64,000 bases of DNA from Candidatus Aenigmatarchaeota archaeon (GTDB taxonomy: Archaea; Aenigmatarchaeota; Aenigmatarchaeia; CG10238-14; SCSR01): the NCBI GenBank assembly GCA_030615205.1, contig JAUWZS010000001.1, positions 273,492-337,491 on the forward strand. Reading direction: 5' to 3'. Below the pieces are notes generated by a model. That model worked only from the letters and a program-made list of their open reading frames with translations, ran no database searches and was not told the DNA's origin. How positions within the stretch are numbered: the first letter of the stretch is position 1; every line of letters starts with the position of its first letter. Positions 8,822-17,429 of this stretch are shown here, one piece after another. A program made the translations under genes and the position numbers.

Positions 8822-8907
8822 GCCCTCGTAGTTCAACTTGGATAGAACGATGGCTTGCGGACTTTGGTGAAAAGCCATTAATCTGGGTTCAAATCCCGGC
8901 GAGGGCA
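8822..8907 (+). tRNA. tRNA-Arg (anticodon GCG) with a 12-nt intron
   Basis: Acceptor GCCCTCG/CGAGGGC, D-stem GTTC/GAAC, anticodon stem ATGGC/GCCAT and T-arm CTGGG-TTCAAAT-CCCGG are all perfect apart from one T-G pair. The anticodon loop is 19 nt instead of 7. Removing 8861-8872 (ACTTTGGTGAAA) restores loop TTGCGGA with anticodon GCG at 8857-8859 and the intron at the canonical 37/38 position. The junctions form a relaxed bulge-helix-bulge: bulges GGA and AAA around a four-pair central helix TTGC/GTGA (two wobbles). A Cys reading (GCA) would need a different splice, and discriminator A73 argues against it. Confidence 0.85.
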
Positions 8908-8911
8908 CATC

Positions 8912-9829
8912 TCAATTCTTAAGCTTAACTTTCATAAAATCATATGCGACTTTTGTATTTGGAAATATTTTTTTAGCCGCGGACGCTATCTCATCTATGT
9001 CTTCTTTTGTTGCATAACGCCGGCTTAGATGTGTGAGTATGAGCTGCTTGACTCGCGCCTTCTTTGCGATTTTTGCAGCTTGCCTCACATCTGCATGCGC
9101 TTTACCTTCGTCCTCTTCGAGAAAAGTGGCATCATGTATCAGCAAATCAACGCCTTTAGAAAGCTTTACAATATTTTTGCACGGTTTTGTATCGCCCGAG
9201 TACACGACTTTTAACCCAGGCTTTATATCTGCGATGTCTTCGATTTTTATTTTCTTACCCTTGTAGGTTATTTTGCCTTTCTTCTTTAGCTCCTTTAGCC
9301 ATTTGCCTCTGCGCAGGCCAAGCGTTTTCATACGCTTCGTATCAATAGACCATCTATCCTTTTCTTTGAATAGATACGCGACTGTAGGCACAGTGTGAAA
9401 AGCAGGAATAGAATGGATCTCATATTCATCTGTTTCATCTATTTTTGTTGGTTCGTCGCCGCCAAAGGGTACATTGATCGCCTCGAGAGGAAAGCGCAGC
9501 CCGAAATAGCCGAGGTCGACTATATTTGATATAAACTTCTCTGCTTCTGGGCCAAATACCTTCAGCTCATTTTTACGCTTTTCTAAGTTCATTGTTTGGA
9601 TGAGCGGAATAATCCCAGCGAAATGGTCGGCATGCCAGTGTGTGATAAAAATTTTCTTTATTTTCATAAAGCTTATGCCAGAACGCATGAACTGCTTCTG
9701 TGTGCCTTCCCCACAATCGAACAGCAAAACCTCACGCTCGTCTGTTGAGTGCTCGAGAACTATTGCTGGGTGGTTGCGTTTTAAGCTAGGTATTCCAGAC
9801 ACTGTGCCGAGGAATGTTATTTCTATCAT
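8912..9829 (-). CDS. rnz: ribonuclease Z (tRNA 3' endonuclease)
   Basis: 305 residues, the short RNase Z form. The metallo-beta-lactamase zinc motif HWHADH is at residues 64-69, with the downstream zinc ligands in AFHTVPTVAYLF, SGDTKP, and HLSRRY near the C-terminus; the exosite region with GLRRGKWLKELKKKG is typical. It cuts precursor tRNAs after the discriminator to create the 3' end that the adjacent CCA-adding enzyme extends. The start is 12 bases after the CCA gene stop, so rnz and cca form one tRNA 3'-end maturation operon, right next to a tRNA gene. Confidence 0.95.
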   Translation of the reverse strand: MIEITFLGTVSGIPSLKRNHPAIVLEHSTDEREVLLFDCGEGTQKQFMRSGISFMKIKKIFITHWHADHFAGIIPLIQTMNLEKRKNELKVFGPEAEKFISNIVDLGYFGLRFPLEAINVPFGGDEPTKIDETDEYEIHSIPAFHTVPTVAYLFKEKDRWSIDTKRMKTLGLRRGKWLKELKKKGKITYKGKKIKIEDIADIKPGLKVVYSGDTKPCKNIVKLSKGVDLLIHDATFLEEDEGKAHADVRQAAKIAKKARVKQLILTHLSRRYATKEDIDEIASAAKKIFPNTKVAYDFMKVKLKN

Positions 9830-9841
9830 TTCTTTTTCACC

Positions 9842-11296
9842 TTATGCTAAACTCTCCTTTTCAAAATAATTACGTAGGAACACACCAAACTCTTTATCTT
9901 TTTTAGCAAGAGATGCAATCTTTTTCACATCTGAGATTAATTTGAATTTTTTGGAGATTTGTTCGGCTATGTAACTTGGGACTCCTTTTGCCTTTAATAT
10001 TTTTAATGAATCTTTTAAGCTGTCTGCGAGCTTTTCTTGAGCTGTACGGAACTTGCGCTTTGTTTCAACAACCCAGAAGCCATCTTCTATAAATGGTCCA
10101 TTTATCGTAGACGCTTCGGCTTTATACTTTTTTACAAAATTCTGAGAGCCTTTGACATCAAAAACACTTGGGCCTATTCGCTTCCGAACAGCTGGCAATT
10201 TGCAGTTTTTCATTTCAAGTAGGACAACTGCCAGTTCTTTTTCATCGCTGTAGACACCTTTTCTCAATATGTAGAATTCGTTTTCCTTTAGGATTGATTC
10301 AAGTCTGCTCGCAAAACGTCTAAGTTGTGGCCAGAGTATGTCAGGTACGGTTTTTGGTGGTTTTAATTTCACAACGATAAGCTCGGTCTCCCTGACTTTT
10401 TGAAGTTTTTTCAATTCTGTGAGCTTTAATGGCCTCTTTTTTGCTGGGAAAAACAGCCGTTCGGACGGCGACTTTAGGAAATCGTTTGCCGCTTTTTTAA
10501 GTTTTTGGAAATTTTGATGGCTAACAGCTGCAGAGGTATTCCTGTTATGGTCAGTCGGGTCTATTAAAATCAGAGCTTGGGCTTTGAACTTTCTTCTCAC
10601 CTCAGGATAGTCATCTTTAGTATAAAAATTCTCTATGTCTATTATTTCTTCAGGTCGCCAGCCGGCTATTGCTTTGATTACGTTCACGAACCCTCCATAT
10701 TTTATGATTATTAGTTCGCAAACATATCCTGAGAACCCTTCTGTCTTTGCATCAGCTCCGTATATGCTTTGTGCACCACAGAACTGCTTCAAAAGTCTGA
10801 CATCATTCGAAAACTTGTGTGGCAGATTTTTCTCTATATATCTGACATGAAAAGGCGTTCGGTCTACTGAGGATTTTAGCTTGTCAGTAGATTCGATTTC
10901 ATAGCAAGGCACAATGTCTATATGCATCTTTTTGATTCTACCACAGACGTACGGATGCTCGGCATACTCAATCGTATGCTTGCCGCGCATCTTTTTTATT
11001 ATACTTTTTCCAATCCCCAACCCAATCTTTTCCATTTTTTCCTCGGACACTGATACCGGGAAAAGAATGAAGATATCAAACTCCATCTTTCCAGGAAGCC
11101 ATGTGTCCCGCGTGAGGCTGCCAGCTATAATTGCATATGCTTTGTGTTTTATCGCTTCTTTATTTGTAAGTTCCAATATTTTTGATGCAAGATTTTCTAA
11201 CCTTCTTTTTTCAGCTGGTTTTGGCACTATCTTTTTTAGAACTTTTTTTATTACTCGCTCTGTTGACGAGGTAGACGACGTATACGATTTAGGCAT
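9842..11296 (-). CDS. cca: CCA-adding enzyme, archaeal class I tRNA nucleotidyltransferase
   Basis: 484 residues. Nucleotidyltransferase signature AGSLTRDTWLPG followed by MEFDIFILFP gives catalytic E72 and D74, with a third carboxylate in MHIDIVPCY; this E-x-D plus D arrangement is that of archaeal class I enzymes. The central (VDRTPFHVRYI, LLKQFCGAQSIYGADAKTEG, FSGYVCELIIIKYGGF) and RNA-binding tail regions follow. It builds or repairs the CCA end of tRNA without a template. A Ser/Thr-rich N-terminal extension (SYTSSTSSTER) is unusual. Co-directional and 12 bases upstream of rnz. Confidence 0.95.
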   Translation of the reverse strand: MPKSYTSSTSSTERVIKKVLKKIVPKPAEKRRLENLASKILELTNKEAIKHKAYAIIAGSLTRDTWLPGKMEFDIFILFPVSVSEEKMEKIGLGIGKSIIKKMRGKHTIEYAEHPYVCGRIKKMHIDIVPCYEIESTDKLKSSVDRTPFHVRYIEKNLPHKFSNDVRLLKQFCGAQSIYGADAKTEGFSGYVCELIIIKYGGFVNVIKAIAGWRPEEIIDIENFYTKDDYPEVRRKFKAQALILIDPTDHNRNTSAAVSHQNFQKLKKAANDFLKSPSERLFFPAKKRPLKLTELKKLQKVRETELIVVKLKPPKTVPDILWPQLRRFASRLESILKENEFYILRKGVYSDEKELAVVLLEMKNCKLPAVRKRIGPSVFDVKGSQNFVKKYKAEASTINGPFIEDGFWVVETKRKFRTAQEKLADSLKDSLKILKAKGVPSYIAEQISKKFKLISDVKKIASLAKKDKEFGVFLRNYFEKESLA

Positions 11297-11399
11297 AATT
11301 AATTTTTGTAATGGTTTCTATAAAGAGTTATGTTTTTATTAAAAGGATAAAGGGTTTACATTTTTCTAAACATCTTCTAAGCATATCCTTATCATATTC

Positions 11400-12020
11400 T
11401 TATTTTCTAAGCACGTTCTTAATATCTTCTTCTGGTACAGCACCAATACGTAAGATTTTTGGTCCTTCCAGTTCTGTCAGGTCTATAACAGTCGACGGCT
11501 CTTTGATTTTACATCTCCCGCCATCTAAAACAAAGTCGACTCGATCTCCTATTTGCTTTTTCGCGTCGTAGCTTGTTGTTGGTGCTGATTTGCCTGAGAT
11601 GTTAGCAGAAGTTGCTGTTATCGGTCCTGCCAGCTCGATTAAACGCAGGGCAATCGGATTGTCCGGTATCCTAATGCCGAGTTTATCTGACCCAGCAGTA
11701 AGCTCTTTCGGCAATCGGGCCTTCTTTTTCAAAATCATTGTTACCGGACCTGGTAAAAACGCTCCAGCAATTTTTCTTGCAGGTTCATTTACAAAGACCA
11801 AATTATCAGCTTCTTCCAAGCTGGATACTGCAACTGGTAGTGGTTTGTCAAACGATCGACGCTTGGCTCCAAAAACCTTTAAAACTGCAATGCGATTGAA
11901 TGGATCGGCGCCCAGACCATACACAGTTTCTGTTGGATAAATAACTAAACCACCAGCTTTGATAAGCCTTGCGGCTTCTTTTATTTCTCTTTCAACTCTT
12001 CTAAATCCCAGATTTGTCAT
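11400..12020 (-). CDS. tsaC: threonylcarbamoyl-AMP synthase (TsaC/Sua5 YrdC domain)
   Basis: 206 residues, a YrdC domain without the extra C-terminal Sua5 domain. Motifs: GLVIYPTETVYGLGADPFN, KRRSFDKPLPVAV (the KxR site for bicarbonate and Thr), GPVTMILKKK, LGIRIPDN and TATSANISGKSAPTT. It makes threonylcarbamoyl-AMP from Thr, bicarbonate and ATP, the first step toward t6A37 in ANN-decoding tRNAs such as the tRNA-Ile(UAU) at 35373-35499. The gene is monocistronic on the minus strand, with a TATA-like TTTATTTATAG (minus strand, about 12040-12050) some 25 bases before the ATG. The 103-base gap before cca holds no gene. Confidence 0.93.
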   Translation of the reverse strand: MTNLGFRRVEREIKEAARLIKAGGLVIYPTETVYGLGADPFNRIAVLKVFGAKRRSFDKPLPVAVSSLEEADNLVFVNEPARKIAGAFLPGPVTMILKKKARLPKELTAGSDKLGIRIPDNPIALRLIELAGPITATSANISGKSAPTTSYDAKKQIGDRVDFVLDGGRCKIKEPSTVIDLTELEGPKILRIGAVPEEDIKNVLRK

Positions 12021-12060
12021 ATTTTGTTTTCGGGTTTAGGACTATAAATAAAGATTTCGC

Positions 12061-12106
12061 TACTACAGAATAGTAAAATATATATAGTCACCACTATCAA
12101 ATAGTG
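12061..12106 (+). promoter_or_regulatory. TATA box flanked by two inverted repeats (candidate operator) for the 50-residue small gene
   Basis: A TATA element (AAAATATATATAG, about 12076-12087) is bracketed by two short palindromes: TACTA-CAGAA-TAGTA at 12061-12075 and CACTAT-CAA-ATAGTG at 12092-12106. Both share the half-site ACTA/TAGT. The downstream ORF at 12186 follows a leader of roughly 75-80 nt. Two similar inverted repeats straddling a TATA box look like operator sites for a dimeric repressor. The regulator is unknown. The divergent tsaC gene uses a separate TATA about 35 bases away. Confidence 0.5.
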
Positions 12107-12185
12107 AATAGAAATTAGACAGGAAACAACTGAAGACAACGACCTGAATAATGACATAACAATAGGAAACAAAAGAGGTGAACAA

Positions 12186-12338
12186 ATGAACGGTAAAGAT
12201 GTAAGACAAGAATTCTATGAGCAACAGCTTTTTGAAGCGAAGAATGCCTTGTTTTCAGCAACGAATGTGCGACAAATCAAATTCCTCCAAAACAAGATAA
12301 AGTACATCAGAGGAAGAATGAATCAAAAAATAGGCTAA
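12186..12338 (+). CDS. 50-residue basic small protein
   Basis: ATG at 12186 preceded by AAAGAGGTGAACAA, a strong ribosome site, and a clear promoter (12061-12106). The translation begins MNGKDVRQEFYEQQ and ends YIRGRMNQKIG. The two predicted helices (QEFYEQQLFEAKNAL and VRQIKFLQNKIKYIRGRM) with a turn between resemble a helical hairpin, reminiscent of ribosomal L29 in size and layout, but I cannot claim homology. It is basic (mainly Lys and Arg) and soluble. It ends 10 bases before the convergent tRNA-Gln gene. It would be missed by standard length cut-offs. Confidence 0.6.
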   Translation: MNGKDVRQEFYEQQLFEAKNALFSATNVRQIKFLQNKIKYIRGRMNQKIG

Positions 12339-12348
12339 ATTATTGTTA

Positions 12349-12448
12349 TAGCCCCGCGCGGATTCGAACCGCGGTCTTCTGGTTTCTTCGAATTAGTTTA
12401 TCCTAATTATCCAGAGCCAGATATCCTTGACCACTAGACTACGGGGCT
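12349..12448 (-). tRNA. tRNA-Gln (anticodon CTG) with a 27-nt intron
   Basis: Read on the minus strand: acceptor AGCCCCG/CGGGGCT with discriminator A, anticodon stem TCTGG/CCAGA, T-arm CGCGG-TTCGAAT-CCGCG. Removing 12384-12410 restores loop CTCTGGA with anticodon CTG at 12412-12414 and places the intron at 37/38. The intron contains a six-pair hairpin AATTAG/CTAATT; bulges GGA and AAA flank a central helix CTCT/GAAG with one mismatch, a relaxed bulge-helix-bulge. A1-T72 is typical of archaeal tRNA-Gln and argues against tRNA-Glu. Confidence 0.85.
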
Positions 12449-12577
12449 GTTATGCAGATGGATAAAAATCAAATGATTTTCAAACCTATATAAGTTTGTT
12501 TTTTTTATTAAGTTCTTTAATCCTATCAACTTTTATTTCTAGCAATTCAAAACTAAAAATAGTTAGAGGTATCTAAA

Positions 12578-14299
12578 ATGAGAATATTGCAACTACATTC
12601 AGACTACATTGAATATGAGCCTGTGAAAAAAGAAATTCCAAGCGCAGAAGATGCTGAAAAGAAAACAAATAGACTGGAAGATATTGTAGTACTTTTCACA
12701 TGTGTTGAGGCCGGAGATGATGAAGCTATTGCTAAGCAAGCCATAGATGAGATAGAAGAGTTTTTGAAAAATCTTAAAGTAAACAGGATATTGTTATACC
12801 CATATGCGCATCTGAGTGCAAATCTTGCTGAGCCGGACGTGGCACTTGATGTAATGAAATCTATGGAAAAATATTCGAGCAAACTTGGTATAGAGACATT
12901 CCGGGCTCCGTTCGGGTGGTGCAAACGCTTTACAATTGCTGTTAAAGGGCATCCACTAGCTGAGCAGTCCAGAGAGATTTCAAGCGACGTTAGCGTGCAA
13001 TCTAAAAAATGGGAGAAAAAACTGAAGCCGAAAAAAGAAAAAACTTTAGAGCAGAAAAAAGCTGTAATGTTCAGGCAGTCAAAGGTAACTGATGAGAAAC
13101 TCCCTGAGAACGACCATAGAGTGCTTGGTCAGCAACTAGGCCTCTATAGCTTTCATGATGCTGCACCAGGAATGCCATTCTTCCACAACAAAGGAATGAT
13201 AATAATAAATGAGCTTCTAAAGTTCTGGAGAAAAGAACATAAAAAAGCCGGTTACCAGGAAGTAAAAACACCAATAATTTTGCATAAATATCTGTGGGAG
13301 ATAAGTGGACATTGGGATAAATTTAGAGAGAATATGTATTTCACAAAAATAGATGATCAAGACTTTGCAGTAAAACCGATGAATTGTCCTGGCGGAATAT
13401 TGATTTTCAAGAGCAAAGTCAGGTCATATAAAGATCTACCGATGCGTGTGGCAGAGCTAGGCTTGGTGCACAGGCACGAACTGTCAGGTGTGCTCTCAGG
13501 TCTGTTTCGCGTTCGCATGCTCACACAGGACGATGCGCATATCTACATGACTGAGAAGCATATCAAGGACGAAATAATCGGTGTGATTAAGCTAACAGAT
13601 AAAATCTATAAGACTTTTGGTTTGGATTATCATGTAGAACTTTCAACAAGGCCAAAAAAATCAATTGGAACTGACAAACAGTGGGAAGCAGCTGAGACTA
13701 GTCTTAAAGAGGCACTAAAGTTGGCGAAAATAAAATATAAGTTGAATCCAGGCGAGGGAGCTTTCTACGGGCCGAAAATAGATTTTCATATAAAGGATGC
13801 GATGGGAAGAGCTTGGCAGTGCGGTACTATACAACTTGATATGACTATGCCAGATAAATTTGATTTGAATTACGTTGGTGAAGATAACAAACCGCATCGC
13901 GTGATTATGATACACCGCACAATAATGGGAGCGATAGAGCGTTATGTTGGGCTTCTTGTTGAGCATTTCAAAGGAGCTTTCCCAGTATGGCTTGCGCCTG
14001 TTCAGACGATTGTAATACCAGTCAGCGAAAAGAACAAGAAGTACGCAAATTCGATAAAAGCAAAGCTGGAAAAATCTGAGATAAGAGTAGAGACGGATCT
14101 GAGCGAGAACACATTGGATTATAAGATAAGAGAAGCACAAATGCAAAAAGTTCCTTATATGATTGTGGTGGGCGGCAAGGAAGAAAAAGCTAAGGCCGTT
14201 TCAGTTCGCAGCAGAGACGGAGAAGTTGAACATGACGTTGCATTAAAAGATTTTATAAAGCAGATATCTGATGAAATAAAAAAGAAAGTTATAAAATAA
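12578..14299 (+). CDS. thrS: threonyl-tRNA synthetase, archaeal type
   Basis: 573 residues. The N-terminal ~145 residues are the archaeal editing domain related to D-aminoacyl-tRNA deacylases (MRILQLHSDYIEYEPVKK, then ILLYPYAHLSANLAEP), which removes Ser from tRNA-Thr. Class II core: GMPFFHNKGMIIINELLKFW, the zinc/substrate motif AVKPMNCPGGILIFKS, motif 2 region RHELSGVLSGLFRVRMLTQD, motif 3 HRTIMGAIERYVGLLVEHF. The C-terminal anticodon-binding domain starts at PVWLAPVQTIVIPVSEKN. Slightly shorter than many family members. It has its own upstream AT-rich region and no operon partner. Confidence 0.95.
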   Translation: MRILQLHSDYIEYEPVKKEIPSAEDAEKKTNRLEDIVVLFTCVEAGDDEAIAKQAIDEIEEFLKNLKVNRILLYPYAHLSANLAEPDVALDVMKSMEKYSSKLGIETFRAPFGWCKRFTIAVKGHPLAEQSREISSDVSVQSKKWEKKLKPKKEKTLEQKKAVMFRQSKVTDEKLPENDHRVLGQQLGLYSFHDAAPGMPFFHNKGMIIINELLKFWRKEHKKAGYQEVKTPIILHKYLWEISGHWDKFRENMYFTKIDDQDFAVKPMNCPGGILIFKSKVRSYKDLPMRVAELGLVHRHELSGVLSGLFRVRMLTQDDAHIYMTEKHIKDEIIGVIKLTDKIYKTFGLDYHVELSTRPKKSIGTDKQWEAAETSLKEALKLAKIKYKLNPGEGAFYGPKIDFHIKDAMGRAWQCGTIQLDMTMPDKFDLNYVGEDNKPHRVIMIHRTIMGAIERYVGLLVEHFKGAFPVWLAPVQTIVIPVSEKNKKYANSIKAKLEKSEIRVETDLSENTLDYKIREAQMQKVPYMIVVGGKEEKAKAVSVRSRDGEVEHDVALKDFIKQISDEIKKKVIK

Positions 14300-14319
14300 T
14301 CGACACGGAAAATAATTTT

Positions 14320-15138
14320 TTATTTTAATGGTTTTCCGTGAGACCAAACAAGCTCAAAGAGTGGATTTAGGACATTCGATGCAGCGTAATTGCTTTTGCT
14401 CCAGATAGCCATGCTTTGGGTGGAGTGGACTTCTTTTGGGTCTGTTAGTGGAAATAACAACTCTTTATTATCGACTATAAAAAATTTTCCTCCCAATGGG
14501 AATTCTTTTTTGTTTATGTTTCTTATTTCGGCTATGGTTTTGAGAGACTTTAGATTATTGCTTAATTTGCTTGGAAGAGTTGTTGCAATTTTTATACTTA
14601 CTCCACGTTCTTTTGCTTTTCTTAGAGAATCAAAATGACTTGAAAACAAATCTTCAAGGCCGTCCGGATTACTAATGATGTTGATACTTTTGTCAGCCTC
14701 TTTAAACATTAAGTTCATTTGTTGGTCGACAGAATATTTCCCTTTCAGTGCGCCAGTAAGATCTTCTGGGCTGATTATTTTCATACCTTTTTGGTAAATT
14801 TCACTAAGTTCGCGCATAACAGCAGATTCTTTTAATTCTTCGATTCTTTGTTGAACAGTTCTGACGTCTTCTTCAAGTTTTTTCTTAACCCTTTCGAGTG
14901 ATTCTTCAGGTGCAACTGCGACATATCTTATTGGCTTGCTTGTTTGTACAATAACAAATCCTTTCTCTGCCAAGCTTTGGAGAATATCATACGTTCTTGA
15001 TCTGGGGACATTTCCTATTTCAGAAAGTTCGCCTGCTGTTGATGTGCCACGGGCGAGCAACGCGACCCACAATCGTCGTTCGTAAAGATTCAATCCGATT
15101 CCTTTCAAGGCATCCATTACTTTCAACGAAGCAAGCAT
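14320..15138 (-). CDS. TrmB-like transcriptional regulator
   Basis: 272 residues. N-terminal winged helix (GLNLYERRLWVALLARGTST followed by AGELSEIGNVPRSRTYDILQ), a coiled coil of about 40 residues (EESLERVKKKLEEDVRTVQQ), then a C-terminal domain with a phospholipase-D-like fold seen in TrmB proteins (INIISNPDGLEDLF, then GVSIKIATTLPS). TrmB proteins are archaeal sugar- or redox-responsive regulators; the ligand here cannot be told. The C-terminal domain lacks the full sugar-binding extension of classic TrmB. It is convergent with thrS. Its upstream region (15139-15295) contains TATA-like sequence and the palindrome CTAATTAG, a possible autoregulatory site. Confidence 0.8.
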   Translation of the reverse strand: MLASLKVMDALKGIGLNLYERRLWVALLARGTSTAGELSEIGNVPRSRTYDILQSLAEKGFVIVQTSKPIRYVAVAPEESLERVKKKLEEDVRTVQQRIEELKESAVMRELSEIYQKGMKIISPEDLTGALKGKYSVDQQMNLMFKEADKSINIISNPDGLEDLFSSHFDSLRKAKERGVSIKIATTLPSKLSNNLKSLKTIAEIRNINKKEFPLGGKFFIVDNKELLFPLTDPKEVHSTQSMAIWSKSNYAASNVLNPLFELVWSHGKPLK

Positions 15139-15295
15139 ACATACCCTCTGGTTATATTAAATAAGATTCCCTTATGTTTTAACTAATTAGTGGTTTAATA
15201 TATAAGTTTTTATATCTTACAAGTAGTTTATTTTGGCTTGGCTCAATTATGGCGAAAGTTGTTGAAAATAGTTTAAAGGATTATAGAAAACACTT

Positions 15296-16984
15296 TTAAG
15301 TTTTTAAAGTTCTAATTTTACCTTGCGATTCGTACAGTTTTATCAAGCGTGCGAGCGTATCAGCTTCATCTGGGCCTTTATCTGCACTTCTGTCTCGAAT
15401 CAAGCGAGGGAAACGCAATGCAAACCCGGATTCGTATTTTGGCGAACGTTGTATTTCTTCGTATCCTATTTCGAAAACGATACGAGGCCTAATTTTTACA
15501 CTTAGGCCACGCTCTTCAATTATAAGAGGCTTTAATTTTTTTGTCATTTTTTTGAACTGCTCATCTGTTAATCCGGTGCCCATCATGCCACATGATAAGA
15601 ATTTGCTTTTGGTCGTATCCCGACATGCAAGTATAAAACTGCTCAACCAATTTGCACGCTTTCCAGTTCCCCATTCAGCTCCGATTATGACTAAGTCTAA
15701 TGGTTCCATTATTGGTTTTACTTTTAGCCAGTAACCTACACGTCGACCTGGTTGGTACTTTGAATCTAGATTTTTTACAATTACACCTTCCTGGCCTTCT
15801 TTTAATGAGGCTTTGTAAAACTTTTCAGCTTTTTTCAAATCTTTTGTTATGAGTTGCTTCGCAAATTGGAACTTACCTGGAACAGGTCTGACAAGATTTT
15901 CTAGGATTTTTCTTCGTTCTTTGAGAGGTTTATCCAAAAGCGCTTGCCCATCGACGTAAAGAACGTCAAATAAATTAACTTGGATCGGTATTTCTTCAAC
16001 CATTTTTTCAATATCATATTTTCTTTGGATTCTTTGTGAAAGCTGCTGAAACGGGAGAGGCTTACCTGTTTTTTTATCGATTCCAATCATTTCACCATCA
16101 AGTATACAACGCTTGGCTTTAACGGCGTCTCTTGTAATTTTTACTAACTCTGGGAACTGCTTTGTCACATCCTCAAGCCTTCTTGTAAAAAGCACTACCT
16201 TTTCTTCATCTTTGTGGATCTGGATACGTGCACCGTCGTACTTTGTTTCTAGAGACGGATGCTCAAATTTTTTAATAGCAGTTTTCAAATTAGGGGCCTT
16301 TTCACAAAGCAAAACCTGCACAGATGTCCCAACTTTTATTCTTACTTTTTTAAGGCCATCGTCACCTTTCAATTTCGCAATCTTTACAATTTTTCCATAA
16401 TCAGGCATCATATTCCATGCATGTTCCACATTTTTTGCATCTACTTTGAAAGCCTTGGCAATTGCGTCTCGAAGAATACCTTCTGCAACACCTATACGCA
16501 ACGTGCCCAAGGCAGTTCTAACAACATACCTTGCCTCTTTTGGTTTTGCCGATGTTATCAGCTCGACGATTATATTTAATTTCCTTTCTTGTGACCCCAT
16601 TCCTGTCATGCTCGGCAGCTTTTGCAAACTCTCAAAAACCTTTTCAACCGTCAATCTTTTTTGCATCAGTGTAACCTGCCTTTTAGAGCGTACAAGCTTC
16701 TCCGCGACAAGTCCCAAATCTCCAGTTCTTTTGAACTCTTCAGTAATTTTTTTATCTGAAAATCCAGTAGCCTTTATAATCGCACGTTTCATCATTTTTG
16801 CTGCGATTCCCAATTCTTCATTGGATATATTCGGGAAAACTCTGCCAGTTACAAGTAAAACTATTTTTTCCAATTTAGTAAGTGTAGTATCCTTTAATAA
16901 ATCTGCTAATATGTCTCGCTTTCCATGTTTGGAAGAAGTGCTTTCTAATTTTTCGTAGACATCTGCAAGTTCTGAATAGTCCAT
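15296..16984 (-). CDS. lig: ATP-dependent DNA ligase
   Basis: 562 residues from the ATG at 16982-16984 (MDYSELADVYEKLE), chosen over a longer frame because GGAGATTAT precedes it. N-terminal DNA-binding domain, then nucleotidyltransferase motif I KYDGAR with adenylated Lys at about 247, motif III (CILDGEMIG), motif IV (EGVIVKNLDSKY), motif V (GYWLKVKPIMEPLDLVIIGA) and a C-terminal OB domain (IRPRIVFEIGYEEIQRSPKY). It seals nicks in replication and repair. Two nearly identical 20-base segments each carrying a TTTAAAT box precede the start. Confidence 0.95.
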   Translation of the reverse strand: MDYSELADVYEKLESTSSKHGKRDILADLLKDTTLTKLEKIVLLVTGRVFPNISNEELGIAAKMMKRAIIKATGFSDKKITEEFKRTGDLGLVAEKLVRSKRQVTLMQKRLTVEKVFESLQKLPSMTGMGSQERKLNIIVELITSAKPKEARYVVRTALGTLRIGVAEGILRDAIAKAFKVDAKNVEHAWNMMPDYGKIVKIAKLKGDDGLKKVRIKVGTSVQVLLCEKAPNLKTAIKKFEHPSLETKYDGARIQIHKDEEKVVLFTRRLEDVTKQFPELVKITRDAVKAKRCILDGEMIGIDKKTGKPLPFQQLSQRIQRKYDIEKMVEEIPIQVNLFDVLYVDGQALLDKPLKERRKILENLVRPVPGKFQFAKQLITKDLKKAEKFYKASLKEGQEGVIVKNLDSKYQPGRRVGYWLKVKPIMEPLDLVIIGAEWGTGKRANWLSSFILACRDTTKSKFLSCGMMGTGLTDEQFKKMTKKLKPLIIEERGLSVKIRPRIVFEIGYEEIQRSPKYESGFALRFPRLIRDRSADKGPDEADTLARLIKLYESQGKIRTLKT

Positions 16985-16995
16985 ATAATCTCCAT

Positions 16996-17035
16996 CTACA
17001 ATTCGAAATTTAAACCTACAATTCAAGATTTAAAT
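16996..17035 (-). repeat. 20-nt tandem duplication of the DNA ligase promoter box
   Basis: Two adjacent 20-base units begin CTACAATTC on the plus strand and differ at about four positions; each contains an AT-rich TATA-like TTTAAA box. Read toward the ligase gene, the two boxes lie about 20 and 40 bases upstream of the ATG at 16984. A tandem duplication of a promoter segment could give two start sites. The rest of the 163-base gap to the next gene is AT-rich with no ORF. Confidence 0.5.
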
Positions 17036-17147
17036 TAGGATAAGTTTATAATTTTCTATAAACCGCTCTGTTAAATATTTAAATCTTAAACCCAGTAGAT
17101 ATGTGAACCATTTTGGTCCCTTAGGCCTGATGGACGGAAGATGAAAG

Positions 17148-17339
17148 ATGATGGTCATAGAGAAACACAGGATTATAAAAGAATCATGGACTTTTGGCAT
17201 CTGCGAGAATTGCATGCATAATCCAGAAGAAATTAAAATGGTTAAAGAGCAACTTGTATCTGGCGACCCGAAGGGAAAATATAAATCTGATTCTGAGATA
17301 TGGGTTTGTCCAAAATGCGGCTACGTTAGGGCATTATGA
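17148..17339 (+). CDS. small zinc-ribbon protein
   Basis: 63 residues. Two zinc-ligand pairs, CENCMHN near residue 20 and CPKCGYVRAL at the C-terminus, fit a single treble-clef or ribbon fold. The middle is charged (EEIKMVKEQLVSGDPKGKYK). I do not recognise a specific family; small archaeal zinc ribbons are often nucleic-acid or protein adaptors. Two ATG codons in a row (17148, 17151) are possible starts, preceded by GGAAGATGAAAG. It is divergent from the ligase gene. Confidence 0.6.
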   Translation: MMVIEKHRIIKESWTFGICENCMHNPEEIKMVKEQLVSGDPKGKYKSDSEIWVCPKCGYVRAL

Positions 17340-17429
17340 TGCAGAAGTAAACATGCGAAGCCATCAGCGGCAAACCATATGAAAATAAAAAACTTTAATC
17401 GTTTGCGTACTAATTAATTTCTAGGTAGT

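Noticed and set aside
8855-8876. tRNA-Cys (anticodon GCA) reading of the 8822 tRNA
   Set aside because: Needs a splice between 35 and 36; discriminator A and a canonical 37/38 bulge-helix-bulge favour Arg GCG.
15250-15300. 16-residue ORF (MAKVVENSLKDYRKHF) between the TrmB-like gene and ligase
   Set aside because: Too short, overlaps the ligase 3' end and has no clear ribosome site; perhaps a truncated gene start but unsupported.
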